Shown here: one piece after another, positions 53,704-62,360 of the stretch
How positions within the stretch are numbered: position 1 is the first letter of the stretch
How the letters are laid out: the number at the start of each line of letters is the position of its first letter
Notes under the pieces: generated by a model
Databases searched by the model: none
What the model saw: the letters and a program-made list of their open reading frames with translations, nothing else
What the model was told of the DNA's origin: nothing
Made by a program: the position numbers and the translations under genes
Origin: a virus
Strand: one strand, 5' to 3'
Virus record (IMG/VR): IMGVR_UViG_3300042564_003823
Span: 1 to 64,000 of that record
Length of the DNA stretch: 64,000 nucleotides

Positions 53704-53791
53704 ATTTGTATAATTTAAGTTTGGGTTATTATACTCACAAAAAATATTGTGATTTCCCTTTCTTAATAAATAATGGTTAAATGGTGAAATG

Positions 53792-54145
53792 TCAAATGAT
53801 GTTGATATATAAATTTGAAACTATTGGTGCGATCAACTCTCCGTTTTCTAATATAATTGAAAATTCTCCGATGAATCTTCCTTTTTTATTTGTGTCTCTT
53901 GCCGACCATTTGTAATAGATATAATATTCTCTATCTGAATCAGGATTTGTTCTATTTTTTTCTGTTAAATAAGCCGGTTGCATAAATATTTTTTGAATTC
54001 CGTTGTCTTCACTTTTCATAGAAAAACGGATATTCGCGTTATCTAAAACAGAATAAAATTCTTTCCATGAGTCGGTTCTTCCGTCTCTGATAACATCCAT
54101 TTTTAAAATGGGTAAACTTGTATTTTGTTGAATAAAAAACTCCAT
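53792..54145 (-). CDS. Small baseplate/fibre-associated protein (BppU-like shape)
   Basis: A 117-residue protein starting MEFFIQQNTSLPILKMDVIR. The sequence of short strands with NIRFSMKSEDNGIQKIFMQP and KGRFIGEFSIILENGELIAP recalls the N-terminal Ig-like domain of BppU-type baseplate proteins, which hold receptor-binding modules. This is a resemblance of pattern only. It is the last gene of the fibre cassette, just before the polymerase gene. Confidence 0.55.
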   Translation of the reverse strand: MEFFIQQNTSLPILKMDVIRDGRTDSWKEFYSVLDNANIRFSMKSEDNGIQKIFMQPAYLTEKNRTNPDSDREYYIYYKWSARDTNKKGRFIGEFSIILENGELIAPIVSNLYINII

Positions 54146-54197
54146 TAGTTATAATAAGTATTTTATTTTTTATCTTAATTGTGAAAATTTATTTTTT

Positions 54198-55157
54198 TTA
54201 ATCATTATAAACTTCAAATGTTAATGTATTATTAGGGGAAAATTGATTTTTTATTCTTTCTGTGGTTGTTAATATGATGCCACCCTCATTTTCTAAATCA
54301 ACCGAAAAAGTACCAAGAGTACTAATGATATTATCATTATTCAAAGCAATAACCAACTCGTCAATACTATTAACTTCATTATAATCACCATAAATTGTTT
54401 CTACGGAGTTTTCTCCAATGGTACCGGCATAAATCCTAATAGTTATGTTACCATAAGGAAATTTACTAGTGTTTAAACCATATGCAACAAAAGGAGTTGT
54501 CGGACCTTGATTGATAGTGATCTCAACTGGTGTATAGTATAATGCGTTATCTATATTACTACCATCAAAATACATCTCAACAAAAATTGCCGAATCCTTT
54601 TCAGTATAATTACTAACGCCTGTTATCCCAATCGGAGGAAACCCAGACCAATTAAATGGGTATTTAATTGACATATTTATTTTTGTTTTAGCTCTCGGAA
54701 AAGAATTAAATAAAGGTCCTGTACTATTATTAACCCCTATGTAATAACCATTACCACCAAACGGATTCTGTTCCCAAGATATTTTATACCCAAGAGTATT
54801 TTCTAATACATCAACAATTAAACCACCACCTGATGTTAATTCTGAATTGTTACCCCAAAAATTAGGAGTTTCTCCTGTTGCAATAAAAACACATCCGGTT
54901 TCATTAATTGTTCCCGATTCTACATATGCAATGTTACTAAAATCGTCACCCGACTGATATGATGTTATTGTATATGATTCACCAATTATTAATCCATAGT
55001 TAAATTGACCGATATTGGTTCCTATTATACTTCCTGTTTGAGTTAATAATGCCCTATAAACACCTGTGTTATTAATTGTTGTTGTTCCTGTGACAATTAA
55101 GTTACCGTTTATTGTTTGTGCTGATAAGTTATTTACTATATATTTAGTTGTCTCCAT
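54198..55157 (-). CDS. Tail fibre/adhesin-like protein
   Basis: A 319-residue beta-rich protein. The N-terminal segment NNLSAQTINGNLIVTGTTTI is an ...INGNLIVTG fibre shaft-like repeat. It continues VYRALLTQTGSIIGTNIGQF, which is a start shared by many structural proteins of marine phages. A later half of that domain appears after an insert (VLENTLGYKISWEQNPFGGN). It starts two bases after the stop of the 1042-residue repeat protein. A fibre tip or fibre-associated role is inferred. Confidence 0.55.
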   Translation of the reverse strand: METTKYIVNNLSAQTINGNLIVTGTTTINNTGVYRALLTQTGSIIGTNIGQFNYGLIIGESYTITSYQSGDDFSNIAYVESGTINETGCVFIATGETPNFWGNNSELTSGGGLIVDVLENTLGYKISWEQNPFGGNGYYIGVNNSTGPLFNSFPRAKTKINMSIKYPFNWSGFPPIGITGVSNYTEKDSAIFVEMYFDGSNIDNALYYTPVEITINQGPTTPFVAYGLNTSKFPYGNITIRIYAGTIGENSVETIYGDYNEVNSIDELVIALNNDNIISTLGTFSVDLENEGGIILTTTERIKNQFSPNNTLTFEVYND

Positions 55158-55159
55158 TA

Positions 55160-58100
55160 TTATTCATTTATATTTTTTATTGTTAATACATCACTTCCAT
55201 CGTAGTAAGATAACCTATTCGTTAAACTTGAGTTTTTGAAAATTTCACAATTATATAATTCATAAACAGAAGGGTTTGGTGATACCGCATCAACTGTTAT
55301 AGTAAAATTATCAGTTATTATATCAGTTATTGTTATTGTGATGTCATCAACTCCGTCAGTACCGCCAAATAAACTACCTAATATCACTAGTTGATCTCCA
55401 TCGGTGTATCCAGCACCTTGATTATCGTTTAAAAGGGAACTTATATTTCCACTACCGTCAACAACTATATCAAAAGTTGCATTTACTCCGGTCCCTCCTG
55501 TCACAGCAAGACTAGGGTACGTACCTGTAGTTCCTGTTTGGATAGAATAATTATCGGTATATGTGTCTATTGCATCATTAAATCCACCAATAGAAGTTCC
55601 TAATATTGTGATGGTATTACCACATAAGTATAATTTACCTGATGTATTTAATGTAACATTAGTTACAGAACCACCTAATACGACAATATCAAATGATGCA
55701 TTTACACCAATACCATCGGTGTCTCCATTTATTCCTGTATATGTGTTGTCAGCAGCACTAGTACCCACAGAATTATGACTAAATCCTGTTATATTTCCAT
55801 AATTTGTTGTAAAGTCCTCAAACTCAACATTTGTATTTACATTATTCCATTGAAAATAATCTCCAATCGTGTTGTAAGAGAAGTTATCAGAAATTGTATT
55901 GTCATAAAAATATTCCCTAATATTGTTTCTATAAAAATAATTTCCAATTTTGTTCCCTCGGTATTGACTTCCACCAAAACCAAACCCATCAAGTATATCA
56001 TTACTTTCAAATGACGACCCAATTACATTACTTCTAAAGTCATTTGTAATGTTATTATTTCTAAAATCATTTCTAATTTGATTATCTTGAAAATTATTAC
56101 CTATATTATTATTTTGAAAGTCGTTTCCAATTTGATTATATCGGAAATTACTACCGTTATTAGGTGCGGTATAGATTGAGTTCCATTCGGTATCTTGTGG
56201 AGACACGTTATAATCCCAACTATTTTCACTCACAATATTATAAATACCGTTTTGACTTCCTCTAGTTATTTCAACAACTCCTGGAACAATAATATCAACT
56301 TCATTACCGTAATTTGTTTTTGTAAATGTAATTAAATCCCCTATATTATTACCGTTAGAATCAATTTCTTGTCTTTCATATTGGAATCCACCACCATTAG
56401 GATTTTCATTATTACCTTGTGTCCATTGAGTAAATTTAATTTTAAAGTATTGTGAAGTTGAGATTACCTTCATTACTAATTCTTTACCTAATAGTCTGTT
56501 ACCTAATCCGCCACCCCCGACAACTTGATAAAAATTATCATAAGTTCTTGCGGATACCGTTGATAGGTCATTCCACCCAAATAAATTAGTGTTAGTAGGT
56601 TCATTGTTCTCAAAAAACTCCCCGATATTATTAGCTTCAAAATCATGACTAATTAAATTACTATAAAAATAATAACCTATGTCATTTCTTCTGAAATCAT
56701 CACCTACCTTGTTTTCATTAAATCCATTACCAATTTGGTTTAGTTCAAATTGCCAACTAGTTTCATTATTATTAAAACCATTTAATATTGTATTCCCTTT
56801 GAATTCCCCATTAACTATGTTTTGTTGAAAATTATTCCCAATTGAGTTATTTTGGAAATCTTGTCTTATAATATTATTATTAAAATTTTGTCCAATTCTA
56901 TTTCTATAAAAGTCAAAAGTACCATCTTCAACATTACCAAAATCACCTATAGTATTATTATTAAAATCATTTAGAATTTGGTTGTCATAAAAGTCTGAAT
57001 ATATTGTATTATTATTAAAATCATTACCAATAATATTATATCTAAAACCAGAACTATTTTCAGCTAATAATCTATTATTATTAAAATTAGCACCAATCTG
57101 ATTTTCAGTTAGATTAGTATTTATCAGATTATTATTGAAACTATCTTTAAAAACACAATCATCAATATCGTTCGTTGATGCGTTTTCATAACAATAGTCA
57201 CCCCAAATATTATTTGAGTTATCGGTACCCCATGTATTATTAAAACAGTAATCACCAAATTTATTACTTTCGTATTGTCCTTCTAAAAATACATTGTTTG
57301 CTAATATAAATGTATTAGTTGCTAAATTAGTGTAGTTATTTGCATAATTACCAACATAATTATTTTTAGCATATTCATTTGATATCGCATCCCCAAATGT
57401 TGTATATTCTTGGTAGTCATTTGTTTTAACATTTGTTCTTTTATAACTAAAATACCCATTTGTGTCGTTTGTTTCTTCTATTGTATTATAAATTATAGCC
57501 CCTGGACCTGTTTCGGTTATAGTATCTCCTGAAACAGTCATTAAAGTATTACCACTTATTGATACTATTTCAAAATAAGAAGGTGATACGCTGTTTGTAT
57601 ATATTACGTCACCAACAGTTAAAGCACTAAAAGTAGTATTTGTACCACTTACAGTTCCACCTGATAAAATCTCTACAGTTCCGTTTAATCTTAATTCTTC
57701 TCTGTAAGTAAATAATTTATACCTTTTAAATAAAACATTTCTGTGATCATAATCGGTTCTATTATTAAACTCATCTATCCTTTCTGTAATTCTACCATAA
57801 GAAGTACCGCTAGTGACTTCTGTTTGGTTATAATAAACATCATATTGAATTCTATCATTAGGATATTTAGGTTGATATGCGGTTGTACTAATGGTATTCT
57901 CCCCTGTTGCTAAAACCATTATAGGGTCAATAGGTCCTTGTTTGTAATTACCCGTGAGTCCTGTATTAATAATAGGATTACCATTATAATTAAAATCAGG
58001 TTGGTCATAACAAGTTCTAAAGTCTGTTATTAGGTAGTAAGATCCCGTAGTTAATCCACTCCCATCAATCAGGTCATTAATTTCTGAATACGTTGCTTCA

Positions 58101-58288
58101 GTGGCGCCAGTAAATGACCCACCACCAAAATCTTCAAATGACCCATCAGGATTTTTCTTTTCAAATAACCCTGTATTTAAATCAACACCAACGTAATAAG
58201 TGTCAGTGGTTCCACTTAAATTATTGAAATCTTCTCCTGTAACGTAAATTGTGGTTTTACCATTATTTTGTTGTATTATTCTTCCCAT
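55160..58288 (-). CDS. Tail fibre protein built from nine-residue solenoid repeats
   Basis: A 1042-residue protein. The N-terminus carries IIQQNNGKTTIYVTGEDFNN. Residues about 380-565 and 709-810 are a strict nine-residue repeat I-G-x-D/N-F-x-x-N-x (about 17 units in the first block, about 10 in the second), interrupted by a non-repeat domain (about 565-705) with KFTQWTQGNNENPNGGGF. The C-terminus has two copies of a domain with GVNA(S/T)FDIVV, then GYTDGDQLVILG-type strings. The repeats should form a regular beta-solenoid shaft. An exact promoter-like octamer lies 12 bases before the ATG. It is the largest member of the fibre cassette and likely decides the fibre's length. Confidence 0.75.
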   Translation of the reverse strand: MGRIIQQNNGKTTIYVTGEDFNNLSGTTDTYYVGVDLNTGLFEKKNPDGSFEDFGGGSFTGATEATYSEINDLIDGSGLTTGSYYLITDFRTCYDQPDFNYNGNPIINTGLTGNYKQGPIDPIMVLATGENTISTTAYQPKYPNDRIQYDVYYNQTEVTSGTSYGRITERIDEFNNRTDYDHRNVLFKRYKLFTYREELRLNGTVEILSGGTVSGTNTTFSALTVGDVIYTNSVSPSYFEIVSISGNTLMTVSGDTITETGPGAIIYNTIEETNDTNGYFSYKRTNVKTNDYQEYTTFGDAISNEYAKNNYVGNYANNYTNLATNTFILANNVFLEGQYESNKFGDYCFNNTWGTDNSNNIWGDYCYENASTNDIDDCVFKDSFNNNLINTNLTENQIGANFNNNRLLAENSSGFRYNIIGNDFNNNTIYSDFYDNQILNDFNNNTIGDFGNVEDGTFDFYRNRIGQNFNNNIIRQDFQNNSIGNNFQQNIVNGEFKGNTILNGFNNNETSWQFELNQIGNGFNENKVGDDFRRNDIGYYFYSNLISHDFEANNIGEFFENNEPTNTNLFGWNDLSTVSARTYDNFYQVVGGGGLGNRLLGKELVMKVISTSQYFKIKFTQWTQGNNENPNGGGFQYERQEIDSNGNNIGDLITFTKTNYGNEVDIIVPGVVEITRGSQNGIYNIVSENSWDYNVSPQDTEWNSIYTAPNNGSNFRYNQIGNDFQNNNIGNNFQDNQIRNDFRNNNITNDFRSNVIGSSFESNDILDGFGFGGSQYRGNKIGNYFYRNNIREYFYDNTISDNFSYNTIGDYFQWNNVNTNVEFEDFTTNYGNITGFSHNSVGTSAADNTYTGINGDTDGIGVNASFDIVVLGGSVTNVTLNTSGKLYLCGNTITILGTSIGGFNDAIDTYTDNYSIQTGTTGTYPSLAVTGGTGVNATFDIVVDGSGNISSLLNDNQGAGYTDGDQLVILGSLFGGTDGVDDITITITDIITDNFTITVDAVSPNPSVYELYNCEIFKNSSLTNRLSYYDGSDVLTIKNINE
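55830..56165 (-). repeat. Second block of nine-residue IGxDFxxNx repeats
   Basis: About ten units, for example IGNDFQNNN, IGNNFQDNQ, IRNDFRNNN, ITNDFRSNV. Units are diverged in DNA but keep Ile at position 1, Phe/Tyr at 5 and Asn at 8. Boundaries are approximate. Confidence 0.7.
56590..57150 (-). repeat. First block of nine-residue IGxDFxxNx repeats
   Basis: About seventeen units, for example IGQNFNNNI, IRQDFQNNS, IGNNFQQNI, IGNGFNENK, with two short insertions. Boundaries are approximate; a looser version of the repeat extends further toward the N-terminus. Confidence 0.7.
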
Positions 58289-58300
58289 GTCTTTTTAATT

Positions 58301-58308
58301 TATAAATA
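58301..58308 (-). promoter_or_regulatory. TATTTATA element before the solenoid fibre gene
   Basis: Exact TATTTATA on the coding strand, followed by AATTAAAA, 12 bases before the ATG at 58288. Confidence 0.5.
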
Positions 58309-58356
58309 TCTTTACTTTTTTATTTATTTTATTAATAAAATTAAATTAATTAATTT

Positions 58357-59082
58357 TTATAGTCCGTACCACCATTTAACGGCATTAAAATTATATAATA
58401 TTTCATCATCAGTTAATCTTCTATTATACATATGTACTTCACCTATTGACCCATTTAAAAACTGTTCAGATCCAAAACAACAAGATCCCCACGCAATTGC
58501 TGTCCACCAAACAGAATTATCTAGTACGACTAAAGTTCCGGTTGTGTTAGGCACCCCATTAACATACATAGTAGCGTTATTAGATGGTGAGCCCGTTGCT
58601 CCACTAAATGCCAATGTAACATATCTCCATTGATTGTCTAACAAATTAATTCCAGTTGAAACTATACCTCCACCTGCGCCCCAACTATAAAAAAGTAAAA
58701 CATCATTATTTGTAAATATTCCCCAAGCATCTCGTTTAGTAACTATTCCAGCAAACCCACTTGACGACGAATTAACCTTTACCCAAACACCAACGGTTGC
58801 GGTTGTAAGTCTTGTTGAGGGATTGTTTGAAACAACCATTTGTCTACTTGTGGTTTTATTAAAATCAAGAACTCCTTTATTATAAATTGGAGGTCCACTT
58901 GCATTTCCACCACCTGTTGTTTGAGTAGAAGTGGCATTATTGATTTCCGAATTTTTTGATAAATCAAACCAAGTAGTTCCTGTACCGGGAAATGAATTAA
59001 TGTTTTTTGCGTCTAAGTTAAAAACTAAACCTGATTGTGTTATTGAATAATTAAATGTGTTTGGATTAACTATAAAACTCAT
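58357..59082 (-). CDS. LamG/concanavalin A-like domain protein
   Basis: A 241-residue protein. It is nearly all one LamG-type jelly-roll: LVFNLDAKNINSFPGTGTTW near residue 20, VGVWVKVNSSSSGFAGIVTK, QWRYVTLAFSGATG, and closing LNGSIGEVHMYNRRLTDDEI with the typical helix NFNAVKWW. These domains usually bind carbohydrates and are common in flavobacterial phages and in the surface proteins of their hosts. It starts after the fibre protein at 59086 with three bases between. A glycan-binding adhesin of the fibre is likely. Confidence 0.8.
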   Translation of the reverse strand: MSFIVNPNTFNYSITQSGLVFNLDAKNINSFPGTGTTWFDLSKNSEINNATSTQTTGGGNASGPPIYNKGVLDFNKTTSRQMVVSNNPSTRLTTATVGVWVKVNSSSSGFAGIVTKRDAWGIFTNNDVLLFYSWGAGGGIVSTGINLLDNQWRYVTLAFSGATGSPSNNATMYVNGVPNTTGTLVVLDNSVWWTAIAWGSCCFGSEQFLNGSIGEVHMYNRRLTDDEILYNFNAVKWWYGL

Positions 59083-59085
59083 GTC

Positions 59086-60168
59086 TTAACTTGTTATATT
59101 CCCTATTATTGTGACTTTTAACCCTCTTGCGGTTCCACTACCTATTTGTGTTATTCTTACACTAATTTCATCGTCATCTATTAAATTTGGTGTGGATATT
59201 ACTGGTTGGGTTGTTCCTAACGCTTTTGATGTCTTTTGGTTGTTATCTATGGTTAATAATGTTGATAATATTGTTGTTCCTGTTTTTAAAATATCAACAG
59301 TAAAAGTATTACCACTTGTTTGTGCGGTTGTTAATGAGCCTCTAACTTCAGTAATTAACATGTTATATGGCATTCTAAAAGTTGTTGTTGTTCCAGTAAT
59401 TAATGCGGTTATTTCATCAGAACAAGAAACTTGTATAACTGTAGGTAAGTTTTGATATGTTGTTGCACTAAATGTGTTTGCCGATAATCCACCTGTGAAA
59501 TTAGTTGGGTTAGTTACTGTTCCTCCTGAAAAAGACCCGCCCCCTCCACTAATACCGGTTAAATTAGAACCATCACCATAAAACGTAACTCCACTAATTG
59601 TTGTTGCTGAGATTGAGCCGGCAACTTCTAAATTTGCCGTTGCTGCGGTTGTACCAATACCAATCTTACCGTCACTTTGAATTCTCATTCTTTCAAACCC
59701 AACGTCGGTTCCAAAAGTCAAAGTACCTCCTGTTGTTTCTGTTGATATATCAAAAGTACCTCCAGTGTAATACCAAGACATTTTTGCTCCATAAACACTT
59801 GAGGGTGTTCCAAAATAAATTTGTGAGGTGTTAGTATCGGTAGTAAAAAGTCCTACATTATTATTATTAAATCCTTGTACTATAAAATTAGTAGTGAACG
59901 GTAACCCTGATGAAGGTATTTGTGATGTACTATTATTAACTTGTAGTTTTGCCTGAGTACCACCTGAAGTTGTCAAATATTCAATCCTACCAATATTAAC
60001 ACTACCCCCTGAATTTATAATAAATGGGGTCGCGTCGGGGTTTGAACTATCCTCAATTAATACCGCATTTCCCGTACCTAATTGACTAATATATATGGCG
60101 TCTGTTGTTGTGTTCGCACTTATATTTAGTCCACCGTTTATTCCTAAAGAATCGTAAAAATTTGTCAT
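59086..60168 (-). CDS. Tail fibre protein with GDGSNLTGI module
   Basis: A 360-residue fibre-like protein. It has shaft-type repeats, then ERMRIQSDGKIGIGTTAATA, then ISATTISGVTFYGDGSNLTG and a Gly-rich linker. The C-terminal 110 residues (VIQVSCSDEITALITG through RGLKVTIIG) look like a compact beta-sandwich tip. The 58-residue ISATTISG...TTYQNLPT module is identical in protein sequence to one in the upstream 671-residue gene, so part of the gene was duplicated. It begins five bases after a small 54-residue gene. Confidence 0.65.
   Translation of the reverse strand: MTNFYDSLGINGGLNISANTTTDAIYISQLGTGNAVLIEDSSNPDATPFIINSGGSVNIGRIEYLTTSGGTQAKLQVNNSTSQIPSSGLPFTTNFIVQGFNNNNVGLFTTDTNTSQIYFGTPSSVYGAKMSWYYTGGTFDISTETTGGTLTFGTDVGFERMRIQSDGKIGIGTTAATANLEVAGSISATTISGVTFYGDGSNLTGISGGGGSFSGGTVTNPTNFTGGLSANTFSATTYQNLPTVIQVSCSDEITALITGTTTTFRMPYNMLITEVRGSLTTAQTSGNTFTVDILKTGTTILSTLLTIDNNQKTSKALGTTQPVISTPNLIDDDEISVRITQIGSGTARGLKVTIIGNITS
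59441..59615 (-). repeat. Direct repeat, copy 1 of a 175-base fibre module
   Basis: Nearly identical to 61081-61255, with about eight base differences by eye, all synonymous over the 58-codon module. Located in the 360-residue fibre gene. Confidence 0.85.
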
Positions 60169-60173
60169 AATAA

Positions 60174-60338
60174 TTAATTTTTAATCGTATATCCCTCTCT
60201 TATAAAACCAAAATAATACTCTTCAAGTTCAATTTCATTTTGATTATTATAATAAATAATTTTTTGTTTATTGATAGTTCCTTCTACAGGATGATTAATA
60301 CTATAATTTACTATTTCATATGTACCTAAGTAACCCAT
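60174..60338 (-). CDS. Small 54-residue protein in the fibre cassette
   Basis: A 54-residue protein starting MGYLGTYEIVNYSINHPVEG and rich in Tyr, Ile and Asn (YFGFIREGYTIKN end). The ATG directly follows the stop of the 671-residue fibre gene without a gap, and its own stop is five bases before the next gene. Tight spacing makes it a real gene. No family was recognised; a small fibre-assembly helper is possible. Confidence 0.55.
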   Translation of the reverse strand: MGYLGTYEIVNYSINHPVEGTINKQKIIYYNNQNEIELEEYYFGFIREGYTIKN

Positions 60339-62354
60339 TTAAAAATCTATTAATACGTTTATTTGTTGTCTTACTGTTGTTGGGTTTGTTGCATATGCAG
60401 GAGTATCCCACTCAATTTCTAATTTATCACCAGCAACAACAGGTAATGGTGATGTTAATGTATAGTTAATTAATGAGCTTGACGAATCAAAAGTCGCGGC
60501 GCTTGTTATGATTCTTGTGGTTGCTTGAGTTACGTTATTTATTGAAAGCGTATTTAATTCAGAAGACCCTAAAGTACCTCCAATTGTTCTTGATATAGAG
60601 ACTTGTGTGATATTACCTGTTTTTTGTGTTATTAATCTTCTACCATCACTTGTTGATGTAACAGGGGCTAAATTAAATTGACCCCCAATAAAATATGAGA
60701 CACTATCTGAAGGACTGACGCTATCATGACCGAAGAGTAATGTTATCGAACCTCTTGGTGTGGTGGATGTCAAAGAACCTCCAGCAACAACAACTTTAAT
60801 ACCATTTAAAGAACTATTTAATGTAACATCAAATGAATTTAACTGATAGTTACTAATATTTCCAAAAATTTGTTGATTAGTATTTGTATCTATAATTTGT
60901 ACTAATACTTCAGTTGTACCAAAATTGTGTGTTATTGAAACAGGAATTCCTGACGTATAATTATTTGTTTGACTATAAGTATATCCAGTACTGAATCCTG
61001 TAATAGAAAACGTACCACCCGTATTATTTGTAAATGTTGTGGTTCCTGCAGAATATGTACCGCCAGTTACTCTAACATCTGTAGGTAAGTTTTGATATGT
61101 TGTTGCACTAAATGTGTTTGCCGATAAACCACCTGTGAAATTAGTTGGGTTAGTTACTGTTCCTCCTGAAAAAGACCCACCACCCCCACTAATACCTGTC
61201 AAATTAGAACCATCACCATAAAACGTAACTCCACTAATTGTTGTTGCGGAAATTGTATTTGCACTTAAACCATCAGTAAATGAAGTAGACCCTGTTACAG
61301 TACCACCTGTAAATCCATTACTTAACGAACCATCACCCATAACATATTTTGATGATGTACCGCCTTGTGTAATAAATTTATCTGCATTTATGTATTGAAA
61401 ATAATCTATTGAATTAGTACTAGTTCCTGTAAGCGTAGAACCTGGTTTATCATATACGGTGTTAATAATTGTGTAAATACCTGCAACACTTATAGGTGCT
61501 ACATTATTCCCCGCCGTAACAAGCACTTGGCTATTTATCAATGTTAATGTAGTCAAAGATCCCGTTATCGTTATACCATTACCACCTAAAGCAGTAACAA
61601 TACAATCAACTATTGCTAAGTTACCTGCACTAGCTGATGGTGTTACTACACTATTACATCCCTTTATAATAACTTGTGCTGAGGCATCGTTTACTGATAC
61701 TCCAACATTTTTATTACCGTTGATAATAGTGATGCCAGCACCAGAAATTTGAATACCTAAAGTACATTGCAGTTCTGAGTTAATAATTTCAACATAACCA
61801 CTAGATGATTTGGTTACTTGAGTATCAACAGTACAGTTGCTTATATAAGCTTGAGCTGTTCCACTAATGACAAGGCTACTCATCTTCAAACCTGAAATGC
61901 GAGTACCAGAACCTAATGTCCCAATAGTTAATGTACCTGATAATAGAGTATTTGCTCCTGTTAACTCTGATGTTGAAATTGTCGTATTAGTGTTAGCGAC
62001 CGTAACATTTTCTGAATAAGTACCAGGGTGGATAATTATTGTTTTACGAGACCCAGTAAGTAAGGTTAATGCCTTAGTAATGGTCGCAACAGGATTAAGT
62101 AAATCACCATTACCTGTAGTATCATTTCCATCTACGGTGCTAACGTGAATTTCATAATCATATGTTGGTAAATTAATATATGTTGTTGCTGATATTGTTG
62201 TTGCAGATACCCCATTAGTAAATTGGGTTGCTCCTGATACAGTTCCACCTGTAAAAGTTCCTCCACCTGAAATACCTGTTAAATTAGACCCGTCACCATA
62301 AAAAGTTGTTCCACTTATTGTTGTTGCACTTATTATATCTGTATTAAATCCCAT
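60339..62354 (-). CDS. Tail fibre/adhesin with beta-helix and duplicated GDGSNLTGI modules
   Basis: A 671-residue protein. Residues about 1-65 carry one GDGSNLTGI module. Residues about 65-310 form a right-handed beta-helix-like domain, opening with YEIHVSTVDGNDTTGNG and KTIIIHPGTYSENV, as in pectate-lyase-fold adhesins or depolymerases; no catalytic residues could be named. A second, longer module (ISATTISG to TTYQNLPT, about 365-424) is the one shared with the 360-residue fibre. The C-terminal 250 residues are two beta domains ending TVRQQINVLIDF. It probably binds or trims host surface polysaccharide. The next gene starts directly at its stop. Confidence 0.7.
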   Translation of the reverse strand: MGFNTDIISATTISGTTFYGDGSNLTGISGGGTFTGGTVSGATQFTNGVSATTISATTYINLPTYDYEIHVSTVDGNDTTGNGDLLNPVATITKALTLLTGSRKTIIIHPGTYSENVTVANTNTTISTSELTGANTLLSGTLTIGTLGSGTRISGLKMSSLVISGTAQAYISNCTVDTQVTKSSSGYVEIINSELQCTLGIQISGAGITIINGNKNVGVSVNDASAQVIIKGCNSVVTPSASAGNLAIVDCIVTALGGNGITITGSLTTLTLINSQVLVTAGNNVAPISVAGIYTIINTVYDKPGSTLTGTSTNSIDYFQYINADKFITQGGTSSKYVMGDGSLSNGFTGGTVTGSTSFTDGLSANTISATTISGVTFYGDGSNLTGISGGGGSFSGGTVTNPTNFTGGLSANTFSATTYQNLPTDVRVTGGTYSAGTTTFTNNTGGTFSITGFSTGYTYSQTNNYTSGIPVSITHNFGTTEVLVQIIDTNTNQQIFGNISNYQLNSFDVTLNSSLNGIKVVVAGGSLTSTTPRGSITLLFGHDSVSPSDSVSYFIGGQFNLAPVTSTSDGRRLITQKTGNITQVSISRTIGGTLGSSELNTLSINNVTQATTRIITSAATFDSSSSLINYTLTSPLPVVAGDKLEIEWDTPAYATNPTTVRQQINVLIDF
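61081..61255 (-). repeat. Direct repeat, copy 2 of a 175-base fibre module
   Basis: Partner of 59441-59615. A third, diverged copy of the GDGSNLTGI part lies at about 62260-62340 at the start of the same gene. Confidence 0.85.
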
Positions 62355-62360
62355 ATCTTT

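Noticed and set aside
59441-61255. Diversity-generating retroelement (template/variable repeat pair)
   Set aside because: The repeat pair differs by silent changes of mixed type, not by changes at adenines, and no reverse transcriptase gene was seen in the window.
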